From the NCBI RefSeq assembly GCF_026745355.1, contig NC_079202.1, positions 54,850,709 through 54,914,708 of the forward strand: a stretch of DNA of 64,000 nucleotides, given 5' to 3'. This stretch comes from Beta vulgaris subsp. vulgaris. Its lineage: Eukaryota; Streptophyta; Magnoliopsida; Caryophyllales; Amaranthaceae. Below, one piece after another: positions 48,374-59,265 of the stretch (positions are counted from its first letter, which is position 1; each line of letters begins with the position of its first letter). The translations under genes were made by a program, and so were the position numbers. A model generated the notes under the pieces. It ran no database searches. It had not been told where the DNA came from and saw nothing but the letters and a program-made list of their open reading frames with translations.

Positions 48374-48382
48374 ATAAAATAA

Positions 48383-48901
48383 AAAGAAAAGTAATGATTT
48401 GGTACTTAAAAAGGGGAAGTAAATAATTAAAATTATAACAAGGGAATAAATAAACAAGGGGCGGTATTCCAAAATCAATGGGGGTGGAATCTATAGGCAT
48501 TGGGAAAAGCAGCTTTTTTTTTTTAGCTATTGATGTTTGGTACATGCACCTTGTTTGTTTCAACTTCAACTTTTAGTACTTGGTATAATTTTTTCTTCAC
48601 TTTAAGTATTTTTTTTGGACTAGAAAGAGTTATAGTACTTGATGAATTTATAATCTTCACAAACAAGTTGTGAATGATGAATTTATTCTTCTTTCTTGTG
48701 CTTTACCAGACAATTTCTCAGCAGAGTGATCTCTTGCCCCCTCCCATCCAGTATATAGCTGAAATGGGTGTGGTGTAATTTGGCTGATTTTTACAATGTT
48801 ACTTAAATTTTTGTCTATAATCGAGCTTAGGTAAATTGAATAACGATCGAGAAAATTATAGCCTAAATAAACGAACGGTAAACAAATACAATTCTACTTT
48901 C
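48383..48901. other. Spacer with no supported feature
   Basis: AT-rich. Short ORFs lack known content. Confidence 0.35.
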
Positions 48902-48909
48902 GTTCGGAC

Positions 48910-49355
48910 TATGGGTGCTTATCGAGCGAGTCGAGCCCGAATAGCAATGGGCTCGGCTTGAGCTCGTTTAACTTTTCATGGGCTCGACTAGGCTCGTGAG
49001 CTCGCCGAGCTTGGGGAAGCCGAGCTCGGCTCGATCTCGTGGCTCGTAAGCTCGATTAGGCTCAGGCTCAGGCTCAGGCTCGGCTTTTAATTGTTTTTAC
49101 CTTTTCTTTTTATCTTTCTTCTATTATATACCTTAGTTAATATCTTAAAAGAAATACTCAATATAATTCTTAATATATATAAATAATTTTTTAATATAAT
49201 TTTTTTTTAAATCTAAAAATATTTTTTTAGTATAAAATAATAATCAAGTTGTTCACGAGCTTTACGAGCAGAGCTTTTGCCTAGCTCAGCTCGTTTAAGT
49301 CTCAAGCCGAGCTTTGATCGAGCCGAGTTCGAGCTTGCCAGGCTCATATCCCCTA
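48910..49355. mobile_element. Non-autonomous hAT-like element, GAGCTCG-rich ends
   Basis: GTTCGGAC (48902-48909) and GTTCGAAC (49356-49363) form a 7-of-8 duplication. The ends TATGGGTGCTTAT and inverted TAGGGGATATGAG are hAT-like. Both subterminal parts are dense in GGCTCG/CGAGCC/GAGCTCG motifs, including a GGCTCA triplet repeat near 49061-49080, around an AT-rich core. No transposase. Confidence 0.8.
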
Positions 49356-49363
49356 GTTCGAAC

Positions 49364-49799
49364 ATTCCTAACTCCTTATTAACCAAATACTTAAACAAAT
49401 AATTGAAAAAAAAGTTAAACTTTGCTTATAAATTTAGGAACAACGAGGATGACACTCTCTTAACACTTGTGCGTCCTTTGATCCTTTGTGTTTTGGGTAT
49501 TGAAGTATCTCAATAAAATTAAATTTAGTTTGATTGATTAAGATATTCTCAAAGTAAAGATGTGGAGCTTCCATATAGAAAGGGAGAAACAAAAGAACTT
49601 TATTTCATTAGGAGTTCAAAGCTTTTGTTGTTGAATTCATAGTAAATTAAGTAGTAGTAGTTTGCTTTGAGCTTCCAAGTGCAATGATATGTTTTGTTAG
49701 ATTTTACATCATGGAGTATGATGTATGATCACTAGACATTTATAGGGAGATAGGGTACATTAGTCTTCTTTAAGGCCTAACTTGAAGTTGGCAACCAAT
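49364..49799. other. Spacer with no supported feature
   Basis: Short AT-rich spacer between two hAT-like elements. No coding or repeat signal. Confidence 0.35.
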
Positions 49800-49807
49800 G
49801 AGTCTTC

Positions 49808-50308
49808 CGTGGGCGGACCCAGGGTCGTGGGTGGCATAAGTCCCATCAAAAAAATTCAGTTTCCCTTTTCTTTAACGTTCAGCAAATTTTTACATAAGCA
49901 GATAGAGGTAATATTCCCGCCATATATTCATACAAAGCAACTTTGCTCCAGTTGCAAACTTTCTAACAAACGCATGCATGCCGACAATACTCTGGTTCGC
50001 ATGTTTGAATACATGTACTACCAAAAATATATCAACTTCTTACAAATTTAGGAACAGAATGGTTGAAGATATTAAAGATAAGAAGTGCGTCTATTGATGA
50101 GTGTAAAAGTCAATATGTTGAATTTACTAAAATTGGAGATAACATTGAAATATCGATATAATTAATGAAGGTATATCTATACATGATTCAATAATATAAT
50201 GTTTGGCTTTCGTATTGTTACAACTGAACTTCTCATATGTTATTATGATATTTTCTATTATTTTGGTTTAGTTAACACCCCAAGTTCAAAATTTTAGATC
50301 TGTTCCTG
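49808..50308. mobile_element. Degenerate hAT-like element (GGGCGGAY-type ends)
   Basis: GAGTCTTC (49800-49807) and CATTCTTC (50309-50316) match at 6 of 8. The left end CGTGGGCGGACCCAGG and the inverse of the right end (CAGGAACAGATCTAAAA) are weakly inverted. The element at 60528-61226 has the same left-end type. Boundaries are tentative. The 89-codon ORF inside has no known motif. Confidence 0.55.
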
Positions 50309-50316
50309 CATTCTTC

Positions 50317-50999
50317 TTTTTCTTCTTTTATATGCCTCCCATTCCAACGGTTCTCGAGATCAGGATTTTCCTTATCCTTCTAGACCTCTCCAAATGCTTG
50401 ACTTGTGAAGCTTATATGTTAAAGTTATGGTCTTATTATATGGCTATCCGTATATTATGACATAAGTCCTTCGTTCTATAATAAATGTAATATGGAGGTT
50501 GTAAAATTTTAAAGGAGTTTGTGTGATAAGGAGAGAGATTGTGAATGATAAGAGGGATTCATGTGATTAAATGAGAATTTGAGAGATTTTTTCTACCAAT
50601 AATGATAAGTGTTATATTTATTTTGCAACTTCCTTCAAAGAAAACTGATGCGTTCATTCTAGAACTGGATACTTATATATTTATAAAAGTTAGTGTAGGC
50701 TTGTTTACTTCACTTGATTTTTGGTGAATGGCTTGTTTACTTCACTTTTTTTTTTTTTGAATTCTAATTATTTTATTTGATAAAATAATTTACTGTTGAT
50801 TAAAACTTATATTTTTAATGGATCATTAAACTCATTTACCTCCTTTAGAAAATAAGATTTTTGTCAATTATGTGGTGATTTTCTATTGTTTATTACTCCG
50901 TATTATCTTTTAAAGATTATAACTAAGTTTTGCTAATAAATCTTAATGCCACTTTATTATTATTTTCTTAATTTTGTAGTGAACAGGCGTTAGTTGATA
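50317..50999. other. Intergenic DNA with no supported gene
   Basis: Contains a short direct repeat GGCTTGTTTACTTCACTT at 50698 and 50730. Otherwise nothing was seen. Confidence 0.35.
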
Positions 51000-51258
51000 C
51001 TCCCTCTGTTTTTTTTTATCGTTCTCACTTAGAATTTTGACACTATTCATACTTAGAAAGAATCTTCTCAATTTTTTTCAATTTATAAGAAAAAATATAG
51101 TCATGTGGGATCTTGTTTGATTCGTCTCAATTAGTACATTATTAATATTCAATCGTTATAATTTTTACTAATATATGATGAAAGATATTTAAGTTCAAAA
51201 ATGTGCATTGGAAGATGTGTAAATGGAAAGTGAGAAAGATAAAAAAAAAACAGAGGGA
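51000..51258. mobile_element. Stowaway-like MITE (259 bp)
   Basis: Starts CTCCCTCTGTTTTTTTTTAT and ends with the near-perfect inverse. TA on each side (50998-50999 and 51259-51260). The interior shares TATAGTCATGTGGGATCTTG with the elements at 53355 and 63049, so it belongs to the same or a sister family. Confidence 0.88.
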
Positions 51259-51260
51259 GT

Positions 51261-53083
51261 ATATTTTTAGTGTATACTATCCCACTATATTACTTGTACT
51301 AATCTTTGTGTCACCCTTTAAAATTAAAGATAAATAAATTTGTGAACCATCATATTGCTAAAACAATTTCAAATGGCCTAAAAGTCAAAAATTTCATATT
51401 TCTGAAAAATTACTCCATAATCCATATAAGCTAGGGTTCTTTTACAAATAAAACTTATTTCTTTCAAAAAACAATATTATAAATAGACTAAAAAGGAGGG
51501 GTAAGCAAAATATTGTGGGTGCGTGATTAACAGAAAAGGCAAAACCGAAAGTCCAGTGATCAACCTAGATATTAATTAGGATTACGTACTAAAGTTGATA
51601 ATGTCAACATATGAGAATATATGGTCTAAATTTTTAATTTATTGTTATATTTGTTCCTAACCACTATGCTTAATTATTAGACCTAATAGTACTATGCATT
51701 CTTATGTTTGATGTTACTTGCTCATGTTAAATGTTAATTAAGACAGATGAAAGAAATCAAAGTGAGTTGTTACATCATCCACTGAAGATGATGTTATATT
51801 TATCTACTAGAGAAAGATGAAATTCACAAACAAGGAGGGAAAAAGCATTGTATAAGTAGAAAAACTAATTTCCTAATATAATTATGTTTTGAATTATTAA
51901 TTTGTTATATTCAATATATCTAAAAGTCCATTAACTTTAATGTCTTTAATCATATTTTTTACTGTTTTGTATATAATCTGAAATAATTGTTCAATTTAAT
52001 TTGACTTTTATCTCAAATAAAATTTGGTGAGAACCATACTCTAAAACGAGATCACGTATTTGGGCTCTAAGATCATCGAAGCTAATTAATCTAGATGCTT
52101 CCCCATGATTAATGATATTTTTGTATTTTGCAATTTCAATGGTTTCTAATTTCTTCACTTTTAAAGCAATTTCATTTACTTTTTGACCAACTACCTTTAC
52201 TTTACTAGCTTTCTTTTACATCTAAAAATTTAATTAACTAACAAATTTATACGAAACAATTTTTATCAAAATTATTGAAAATTTTATGGTAAATGCTAGT
52301 ACTTGGTTATTATTATACATGTTTTTTCTTCATTGAAAGTTTTTAAAAAATGTGTATTAAAAGTTGCACATAATTGGATATTTAATATTGAATCAACATA
52401 TGATTTATTTCACTGTATTTTTTGCTTTACTTTCAAAGAACGATATTTTTATTGTAAAGTTGCTTCTCATTTGATCTAAATTTCTAAGTTTGACCTTAGA
52501 AGTCATACGTGACAATTAGTTGAATATTGATGGAGTAGATATCATGTAAGATCTTGTTAAAATTATATTAAGGTCTTTTTTTCAAATATTTTTTTTTTCA
52601 ATATTTATCAATATTAATTAAAGATATTAATGATTATGAAATTGTATTTTGGATAGCGTGAAAAAACAAAAGTTACAACCAATTTGTGATGGAGGATTTA
52701 TCTCTCATCAAACTACGATTAGCTAATGTTTAGTTGTTGTCATATAATATTTGTAATTTTCCATTATTTTTATGTAATTTTGGTTTATTTCATAATACTT
52801 TATTTGTCTCCCAAAATATATTTATATACTTTTTGAACATTAAATTTTACAGAATACGACGACCTTAAAATCTCACTAATAGGCCGACCATATACGTAAA
52901 ACATTATTATATGTGATCTTCTTTATATAGTATATCCGTTTTACATCAAAATATCAATCGCTAATAAATTACATTTTTCTTAAAAACGTACATAGTTGGA
53001 TACATATATAATCATAAAATGTCACGAAATATTATCTTTTCTATTTTCAGAGTTTTCCGTGTTCGTAATATCAAAGTAAAAGC
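51261..53083. other. AT-rich intergenic DNA, no gene seen
   Basis: Stops in all frames, T/A homopolymers and no recognisable peptide. A GATGGAGTAGATATCATGTAAGATCTTG-like stretch near 52530 may be another eroded Stowaway relic. Confidence 0.4.
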
Positions 53084-53085
53084 TA

Positions 53086-53345
53086 CTCCCTCCCTTTCTT
53101 TTTAATCTACACACTTTCTTTTTTAATCTGTTTCTTTTAGATGCACACATTGTTGCTTTTTCTATTTTTGGTTCATATCATATGTACTTTCTGCTCTTTT
53201 TCCACCCATGTCATTTACTTTTTAATATTTTAACTCATTCTTTTGTTTCTCTCTCTCTAGTTTTTCAGTTTCTCTCTCATACTTTTGTACTTCCTCCTTG
53301 GTTCCCCTAAAGTGAATTGAGTAAATTAAAAAGAAACAGGGATAG
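53086..53345. mobile_element. Stowaway-like MITE (left of an adjacent pair)
   Basis: The left end CTCCCTCCCTTTCTTTTTAA and the inverted right end CTATCCCTGTTTCTTTTTAA match at 16 of 20. TA lies at 53084-53085 and 53346-53347. 260 bp. The interior differs from its right-hand neighbour, so it is a different subfamily. Confidence 0.82.
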
Positions 53346-53354
53346 TAAAATCTA

Positions 53355-53610
53355 CTCACTCCGTCTTTTATTAGTTTACTCCTTTCTTTGGGGCACATTT
53401 TGATATACTAATTTGAATCTTAATATCTCTAATTTTCGATAAGCAAAAATTACAAAAAGTTAATATTTGGATAATACACATTGAGACGAACCAACAAGAT
53501 CTCACATGACTATATTTTTCCTTAAATACAAATTACAAAAGATAGTCAAAGTCATGTATGTGAATAGTGTCAAAAGTCAAAAGGGGTAAACTAATAAAAG
53601 ACGGAGGGAG
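53355..53610. mobile_element. Stowaway-like MITE (right of an adjacent pair)
   Basis: The left end CTCACTCCGTCTTTTATTAG and inverted right end CTCCCTCCGTCTTTTATTAG match at 19 of 20. TA lies at 53353-53354 and 53611-53612. 256 bp. It is the same family as 63049-63307, in opposite orientation. Confidence 0.93.
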
Positions 53611-53612
53611 TA

Positions 53613-54860
53613 GCTCCCACATCGTTATAGACTTATACCTATCACGAAATCACAGTTGTTGTGTAATTTTATTTTCGATAAGATAAGACAGTTCATCGTT
53701 AATAATAAGTCATACTTTCTTTTCAAAAAGATACTTCATCATTAATAATAAATCATATACTTCTAAAAAAAATTTAGTGTAATAGTGATTGAAAGCGAAA
53801 CTATAGTAGTAGAATTATTGAGCTAAACCATTCTATTTAAGTGGGGTTGATGTGGGTTAAGGATCTGATGACTCATGACTCAGTCATGACTGATAAAGAG
53901 AGTATCTTACAAGTTAGTACAAGTCAATGTCTTATGTATATAAAATTCAAAATAACAAATAAAAGAAAATCAAAAGAACAAAAAAAAAAAGTTCCTTACT
54001 ACAATTACACTTTTACACCTGTCCCTACTAAAAAGAAAAAGTCACGAATTATGGGACCCACTCAACTACCCGTGATTCCCGGGCAGTATTTCTATAGCTT
54101 TTCTGGCCCGTGACACGTGCGATCTCGCGAAACCAACAAAGCCAGCAAATATAGCCACTAGTAGTAATTTGAGAATGCATACGTGTGGAAAGCTTAATTA
54201 ATCGTACCATTAAAATTGATTATAGCAAATTAAGTAAACCACAAAAATAATTGTAAGTTGTAATTTAATGGGAAATAAAATATGATTATGAGTAATTGAT
54301 ATTTGCAACTCACGAGGTCAGAGGAATCTCCAGACTCTGCTGTTAGATCTTGCTTCCCAGTAGGTAACCACCATAGCCAATAGTAAAGACTCCATGTCTC
54401 TCTCTCTCTCATTTTTATTGAACATAAATTAATTACAACTACTTCTACCAATAATGTTTTTTTTTGTTGTGAAATTCACTAAAAGAAAATTTTATTTTTG
54501 AGGAAAAATGATTTGTCACTAATCAAGATTTTCTAAATTGCATTGGCCCAATATCACAAACAATGACTAACAGTAGATGATCATAAATTATTGGCTTTGA
54601 TGCAGAAGGTATCCACCTCCGGTTGAAAATTGACATGATTAGTGATGTCTTTGCACCAATGGTAATAGTTTGCGATATTCTGACTACTACTTAATGTTTG
54701 TGGTGTTCGTGCATCTAAGAAATAATTTATGATATTGCAGCTAATTTTGCTTAGTACTTTAGGTTGAAGATAAAAGTGTAGTATGGATCTATTTATACTT
54801 AAAAAAATCAACTCTATATAAATATACTCCAACCATTAAAAAAAGTTACTAAATTTCCTT
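53613..54860. other. Intergenic DNA with a few unassigned short ORFs
   Basis: A minus-strand frame at 54451-54310 beginning MRERETWSLYYWLWWLP and running into a good donor-like GTGAGT near 54313 might be a first exon, but no second exon or family was found. No other feature is supported. Confidence 0.3.
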
Positions 54861-54861
54861 T

Positions 54862-55020
54862 TATAATGATAATAAATAATAATAATGATAACAATAATAA
54901 TACAAATAATAATATAATAATAATATAATAATATAATAATTATTAATAAATTGAACTGAAAATAATGATAATAATAATAGACATAATAATATAATAATAA
55001 TTTTTAATAAATTAAACCGA
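54862..55020. repeat. TAA-type microsatellite with internal duplication
   Basis: Imperfect (TAA)n/(ATAATA)n tracts occur twice, each followed by a similar AATAAATTGAACTGAAAAT or AATAAATTAAACCGAAAAT segment, showing a roughly 80-bp direct duplication that contains the microsatellite. Confidence 0.7.
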
Positions 55021-55107
55021 AAATATGTCCAAAAGAACAGACCCTAAATCATAACACCTAGACACCTACACATCTTTGACTGAGAATTTTAATTATGTTA
55101 AGGATGC

Positions 55108-55232
55108 GTTCTCTTCACCTTAAAAAATATTGTTAGGAAATATAAGTTTCAATAAATTCATTAAGTAGATATAAGTTATTAAAACAAATTACAATGAGTT
55201 CAAGCGCTAAATCTTGTTAAATAGAACGTACC
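55108..55232. mobile_element. Possible short MITE related to the 4746-5832 element
   Basis: GGATGCGTTCTCTTCACCTT and the inverse of the right end, GGGTACGTTCTATTTAACAA, resemble the GGGTGCGTTCTATTCAACTT terminus at 4746. No target duplication was found. About 125 bp. Confidence 0.5.
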
Positions 55233-55380
55233 CAAAATTAAAGTAATGTTGGACATTGGCACCACAATTAATTAAAGCAGTACATTATTGACACATTGTT
55301 GTGCACGTGTAAGTAATTCATTGGAAAAAAAATTATAAACTTGTTCGAATTTCACTAATCTTTATGGATGAAGCAACTTA

Positions 55381-55610
55381 GGGTTTGATCGGTATTATTG
55401 TGGTTTTCTGTTTTTTAGTTTTTTGATTTTCAAAGTTATAAGATATATGTCCTATAATAAATAAAAAAATAGTCAAATTTATTAGGAACATACATTATTT
55501 TGAAAACTGACAACTAAAAAGTGAAAATCACTTTTTCTGATATCCTGATTTTGGTTTTTAGTTTTCAAAAGAACTGAAAACTGAAAACAAAAACGATAAC
55601 GAACGAAACC
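55381..55610. mobile_element. PIF/Harbinger-like MITE with TTA duplication
   Basis: TTA at 55378-55380 and 55611-55613. The left end GGGTTTGATCGGTATTATTG and inverted right end GGTTTCGTTCGTTATCGTTT are imperfectly inverted. The interior contains TTTTCAGTTTTC-type inverted stretches. 230 bp, no coding capacity. Confidence 0.65.
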
Positions 55611-55750
55611 TTATATTTTAAAATTTTCTCGAAAAGTTAACATATCTTTACCTTTTTCTAATCTATATTACTTGAATATATGAACAAATATATTGAGGTA
55701 ATCATTAAGATAAACGCTACCTATCCATACTAGTTAGGTATGTGAGTCCA

Positions 55751-56623
55751 CTCATGGTACAACCAGGGGCATTTTTGTAATTAATTGCAAATTAAGGGGC
55801 ATGCTGGTAATTTCGGAGGAATAAATGACAAAAAGCAAAAAGCAAAAATCTGAATCCAATTCTTCTTTCTTGCTCATTTCTCTCCATTCTTGCTCACCAG
55901 AAAATATGATTTTCAATTCTTTTCTCTCTGTTCCTTCCAAACCTTCCAAACACAACAATGGAGATCTGAAATTCGCGAAAAAAAAATTCAGATCTGAAAT
56001 TCGCGAGATGAACGATGAGATGATGATGATGCGGACTCGAGATGATGATGATGAGGCGACTGAAGAGACCCACAACCCATCCACGACGATGATGAAGACC
56101 CACGACCCAGATCTGATTATGTTTATGCTCATTTGTTTTGTTGTTGTTGTTTTTCTCATTTCCCCTCAGTTATTCGTATTGCATAAACCAGATGTTTTTG
56201 GTTGTTTTACATGATCATGACATGAACAAAATTATGAGTGCTGATTTTGAATTATCATTGTAGGAATGAGCAAATGTATTTTGCAATAATTTTGAATTCT
56301 AATGTTCAAATGAGTCAAGCATCTATGCTTATTTAGAATGATTGAAGATTATGTGCTCATTTGCATAATTTGTGTTGGATGATTATTGTTGCTTAGTCAA
56401 CTCTTATACTTGCTCTAATAGTCTTTTTCTTCATTTTCTTTTTTGCTCACCTGTAATTAGTTCGTTTTCGTAACTGCTCATTTGCACCAAGTTTGCTCAT
56501 TTTCTTAAATGAGTGGAAATACTTGCTCATCTGCTAATTTTACTCATTTGCTCATTTGATCATTTGCTTAATTTGCTCATTTGCCCATTTTGTTGGCGAA
56601 AATAGCCTTGGGTGTACCATGAG
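55751..56623. mobile_element. TIR element, about 870 bp, with CTCATGGTACA ends
   Basis: The left end CTCATGGTACAACCAGGGGC and inverted right end CTCATGGTACACCCAAGGCT; over 27 bases 22 match. No target duplication was confirmed. The overlapping ORFs at 55825-56214 (plus) and 55752-56159 (minus) are Ser/Asp/Met-rich, consistent with simple-repeat DNA (GATGATGATG near 56040), not a conserved protein. The right part (56440-56590) repeats GCTCATTTG several times. The right end lies in the palindrome 56610-56635. Confidence 0.65.
56440..56592. repeat. GCTCATTTG short tandem/interspersed repeats
   Basis: At least eight copies of TTGCTCATTTG-like nonamers occur in about 150 bases within the element above. 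Confidence 0.65.
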
Positions 56624-56778
56624 CATGGTACACCCAGGTTTACTATAAAGTTTCTCTTAGGTATGTATAGTCTATAGACAAATATATGCATATAATATTG
56701 GATGATGAAAATATTGTAACATGGTGTAACCTAATATTTTGGGAACCCTAAATATAATCTAAGCTCTTATGTCGTGCG

Positions 56779-57168
56779 TAGGGGTGTGCACAAATCAGTC
56801 CAGACCGAAATTTGAATCCCGGTCCGGTCTTCGGTCTACAAAAAATCCGATTTCGGGCTTATAGTCCGGTCCGGAGCAAACCCGAAAATTCCGGTTCGAA
56901 CCATTTGGACCGGAATTTCTACCATTTTAGTAAAAAAAAGTTTATATATATGTTAAAAAAGTAGAATGTAAGACATTTAAAAACCTACTATTTATTACTT
57001 TAGGATTATTGTTATTAAATATATTAATTTTTAATATATCTAATTTATAAGTATATTCAAATAAAATTATTTTTTTTTAAAATATAGATTCCGATCGAGT
57101 CCCGGTCGGAAAAAGACAAATCTCGGTCCGCCCGATTCTGGTCCGGTCCTGAAGTGGTCACGCCCCTA
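56779..57168. mobile_element. Degenerate hAT-like element, CCGGTCCG-rich
   Basis: The ends TAGGGGTGTGCAC and inverted TAGGGGCGTGACC are hAT-like. The subterminal parts repeat CGGTCCGG/GGTCCG motifs in both orientations around an AT-rich core. The flanking 8-mers (GTCGTGCG, ACCGCGAG) match at only 4 of 8, so the duplication has decayed or the boundary is slightly off. Confidence 0.65.
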
Positions 57169-57936
57169 ACCGCGAGTAAGTATGATAACGTCTTATTAAC
57201 GAACCCTATTACTCTATTTATATATATTTTTAAAAAGGTTAACACCATATTAAAACAATACGCTAATTATGTACTTCAATCAACTATGACAAAATGAAGT
57301 AAACAGAGTGTCAAGCATTGAAAAAGTGTTATCAGTTGTCATATATTCATACTCATGCGACATTGATAGGTACCAATATTGATATGAACAAAGCATGAAA
57401 TAATACTACGTTCTCCAAAACAAAATGATTATTTCATACCTTACAAATAATATCTATTATTGCTGACTTGCTGTTATCATGTTATGGAGGAAGTAATCTG
57501 TAATCAAGAATTTTTTTTAAAAAAAAAAAATCTTAGATTAGGAGATTATGATGAGGTTCATTTGTTGCCAAAATATCTTAGTCATAATACTATTGTTAAG
57601 GGGGAGTTTTCCCAAGAAATGGTGTAGGAGTGTAGGACTTAATTGTTGAATGTTGACATTTTCTACGCAATTGTATATGGATTGGATGAGTCATAAGAGA
57701 CTAAGATAGGAGAAGTGATTAGGGATGACGAGAAAAAGATTTAGAGAATAATTGGTAAAAGGCTCTCAAACTTTTAATGAGTAAAACTGAAGTTGAAGTT
57801 CAGATATTGGGTGACATAATTATATTCCAGTTAATTGGGCTTTTTAGAGCAAATTGGGCTTAGGATAATTTATTTTTTGGACTATCACTGAGATTTTCGA
57901 CCTTGTGAAGTAAAGGGGTCGGCTCAAATAAACTGC
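57169..57936. other. Spacer with no supported feature
   Basis: AT-rich spacer with an A10 run near 57521. No gene. Confidence 0.35.
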
Positions 57937-57939
57937 TTA

Positions 57940-58284
57940 CGGCCCGTTTGGTAGTCGTTAATAAATTGCGGTAATGTGAATGAATTTTAAGTGTAATTTT
58001 ATTGGGGAAGCACCCTTAAAATCTCCATAGGGAGATATTTTTTCTCCATGGGCAAGCAATCTCACCCATAAACTTGTGCTTTTGTCTCCAAGGGGAAGCA
58101 ATTTTCATTACCAATCATTACCACCTACAAGGTGGTATTGGATGGGAATGAAAATTCAAGAAGGAAAGTGGACACTTTAGGATAAATTAGCATTACCATG
58201 GAAATGGACAATGATATTTTTCACAAATTTACACACAAATTCATTCTCATTACCACCATTTATGACCAACTACCAAACGGGCCG
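57940..58284. mobile_element. Tourist-like (PIF/Harbinger) MITE with perfect 16-bp TIRs
   Basis: CGGCCCGTTTGGTAGT is exact at both ends in inverted orientation. TTA lies at 57937-57939 and 58285-58287. 345 bp, no coding capacity. A truncated copy of the right third is at 17239-17351. TTA duplication and GGCC-type ends fit PIF/Harbinger. Confidence 0.93.
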
Positions 58285-58599
58285 TTAATTAAATGGATTA
58301 GGTGAATTTCTTTTTGCTAACCCAATTAAGGATTGGGTTGGATTAAGTTGGGTGATTAATTTAACCCTCTAATGTACTTCTCTTTGGGTCTTGATAATTA
58401 AAGGACAATCTGGATTTGAAGCCACCTAATTTTGTAGGGCTGGGATTTGCGAGGAGGTTCTAAAATAACATGGCCCAAGCCATGAAAATGAAGGACTTGC
58501 AAGTTACATAACTCTTTTAGCACTAAGTAAAGGTCACAACTCTTTTAGAACCATTTTTTAGGACACCGTTTATAAGAATTATTGAAGTAATGTTTTGAT

Positions 58600-58620
58600 C
58601 CTCTCAAAAAAAAAAAAAAA
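58600..58620. repeat. 21-bp poly(A)-tailed insert flanked by GTTTTGAT
   Basis: CCTCTC followed by A15 sits between two GTTTTGAT copies (58592-58599 and 58621-58628). This looks like the minimal remnant of a poly(A)-tailed retroposition, although slippage could produce it. Confidence 0.45.
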
Positions 58621-59075
58621 GTTTTGATATTTCAACTTTCTACTCGCCCTGTCACGGTTAAACAACTATTTATAAGTTTGTAACAAAAATAATCGTTAAT
58701 AGGTTAAAACCCCTTGTACCTTACTGGATTTCTCATAATCAAAACAACTTTATGGCAGGGTTTCGGAGGTCAATCTCGTAGTTGCATTTGAGGTTCTACA
58801 CTATGCACAACAGGAAAAGGAAATGGGGGTTGGTTTACCTTAAAAGTAAATTTTGAGAAAGCTTATGATAGAATGAAATAGTGTTTTGTGAGACAATGTT
58901 TGGCTTTTCATAACTTGGACCCACCCGCTGTTGACCTCATCATGAATTGTATCACTAAAGCCTCTTCTTCAGTCCTTGTAAATGGCCAAAAAACTGAAAC
59001 TTTTAATTATTCGAGTGCTCTTAGACAAGGTGATCCCACGTCCCTTTACATTTTTAACATTTGCTTAGAGTACCT

Positions 59076-59265
59076 TATTTTTTGGTGAACCATACCCGGT
59101 TTCCGAAATCCATTTTTTTGGATCCGACTAATCCGGATTCGAGTCGGGTCAGGCCCCAATTGGGGGGGAAGCTATCCCAACCCACTTTGTTGCATTCCCA
59201 GGGATCGAACTCATTCTGGTTAAGCTAGAACAACTCCCTAACCAATTGATCTAATCATGTGTTGG
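59076..59265 (-). mobile_element. tRNA-derived SINE (family C) nested in the LINE
   Basis: Perfect 14-bp duplications TGCTTAGAGTACCT lie at 59062-59075 and 59266-59279. Read on the minus strand, an A-box-like TAGATCAATTGGTTAGGGAG (59253-59234) and B-box GAGTTCGATCCC (59212-59201) are well formed, and the 3' end is AAAAAATA. The 190-bp insert interrupts the LINE codons for CLEYLT. Confidence 0.95.

Noticed and set aside
54310..54451. Possible first exon (MRERETWSLYYWLWWLP...) with a GTGAGT donor on the minus strand
   Set aside because: No downstream exon or family was found. Kept only as a remark in the spacer entry.
55752..56214. Paired ORFs of 129 and 135 codons on opposite strands
   Set aside because: They lie inside a TIR element and follow GAT/ATC simple repeats; neither shows a conserved motif.
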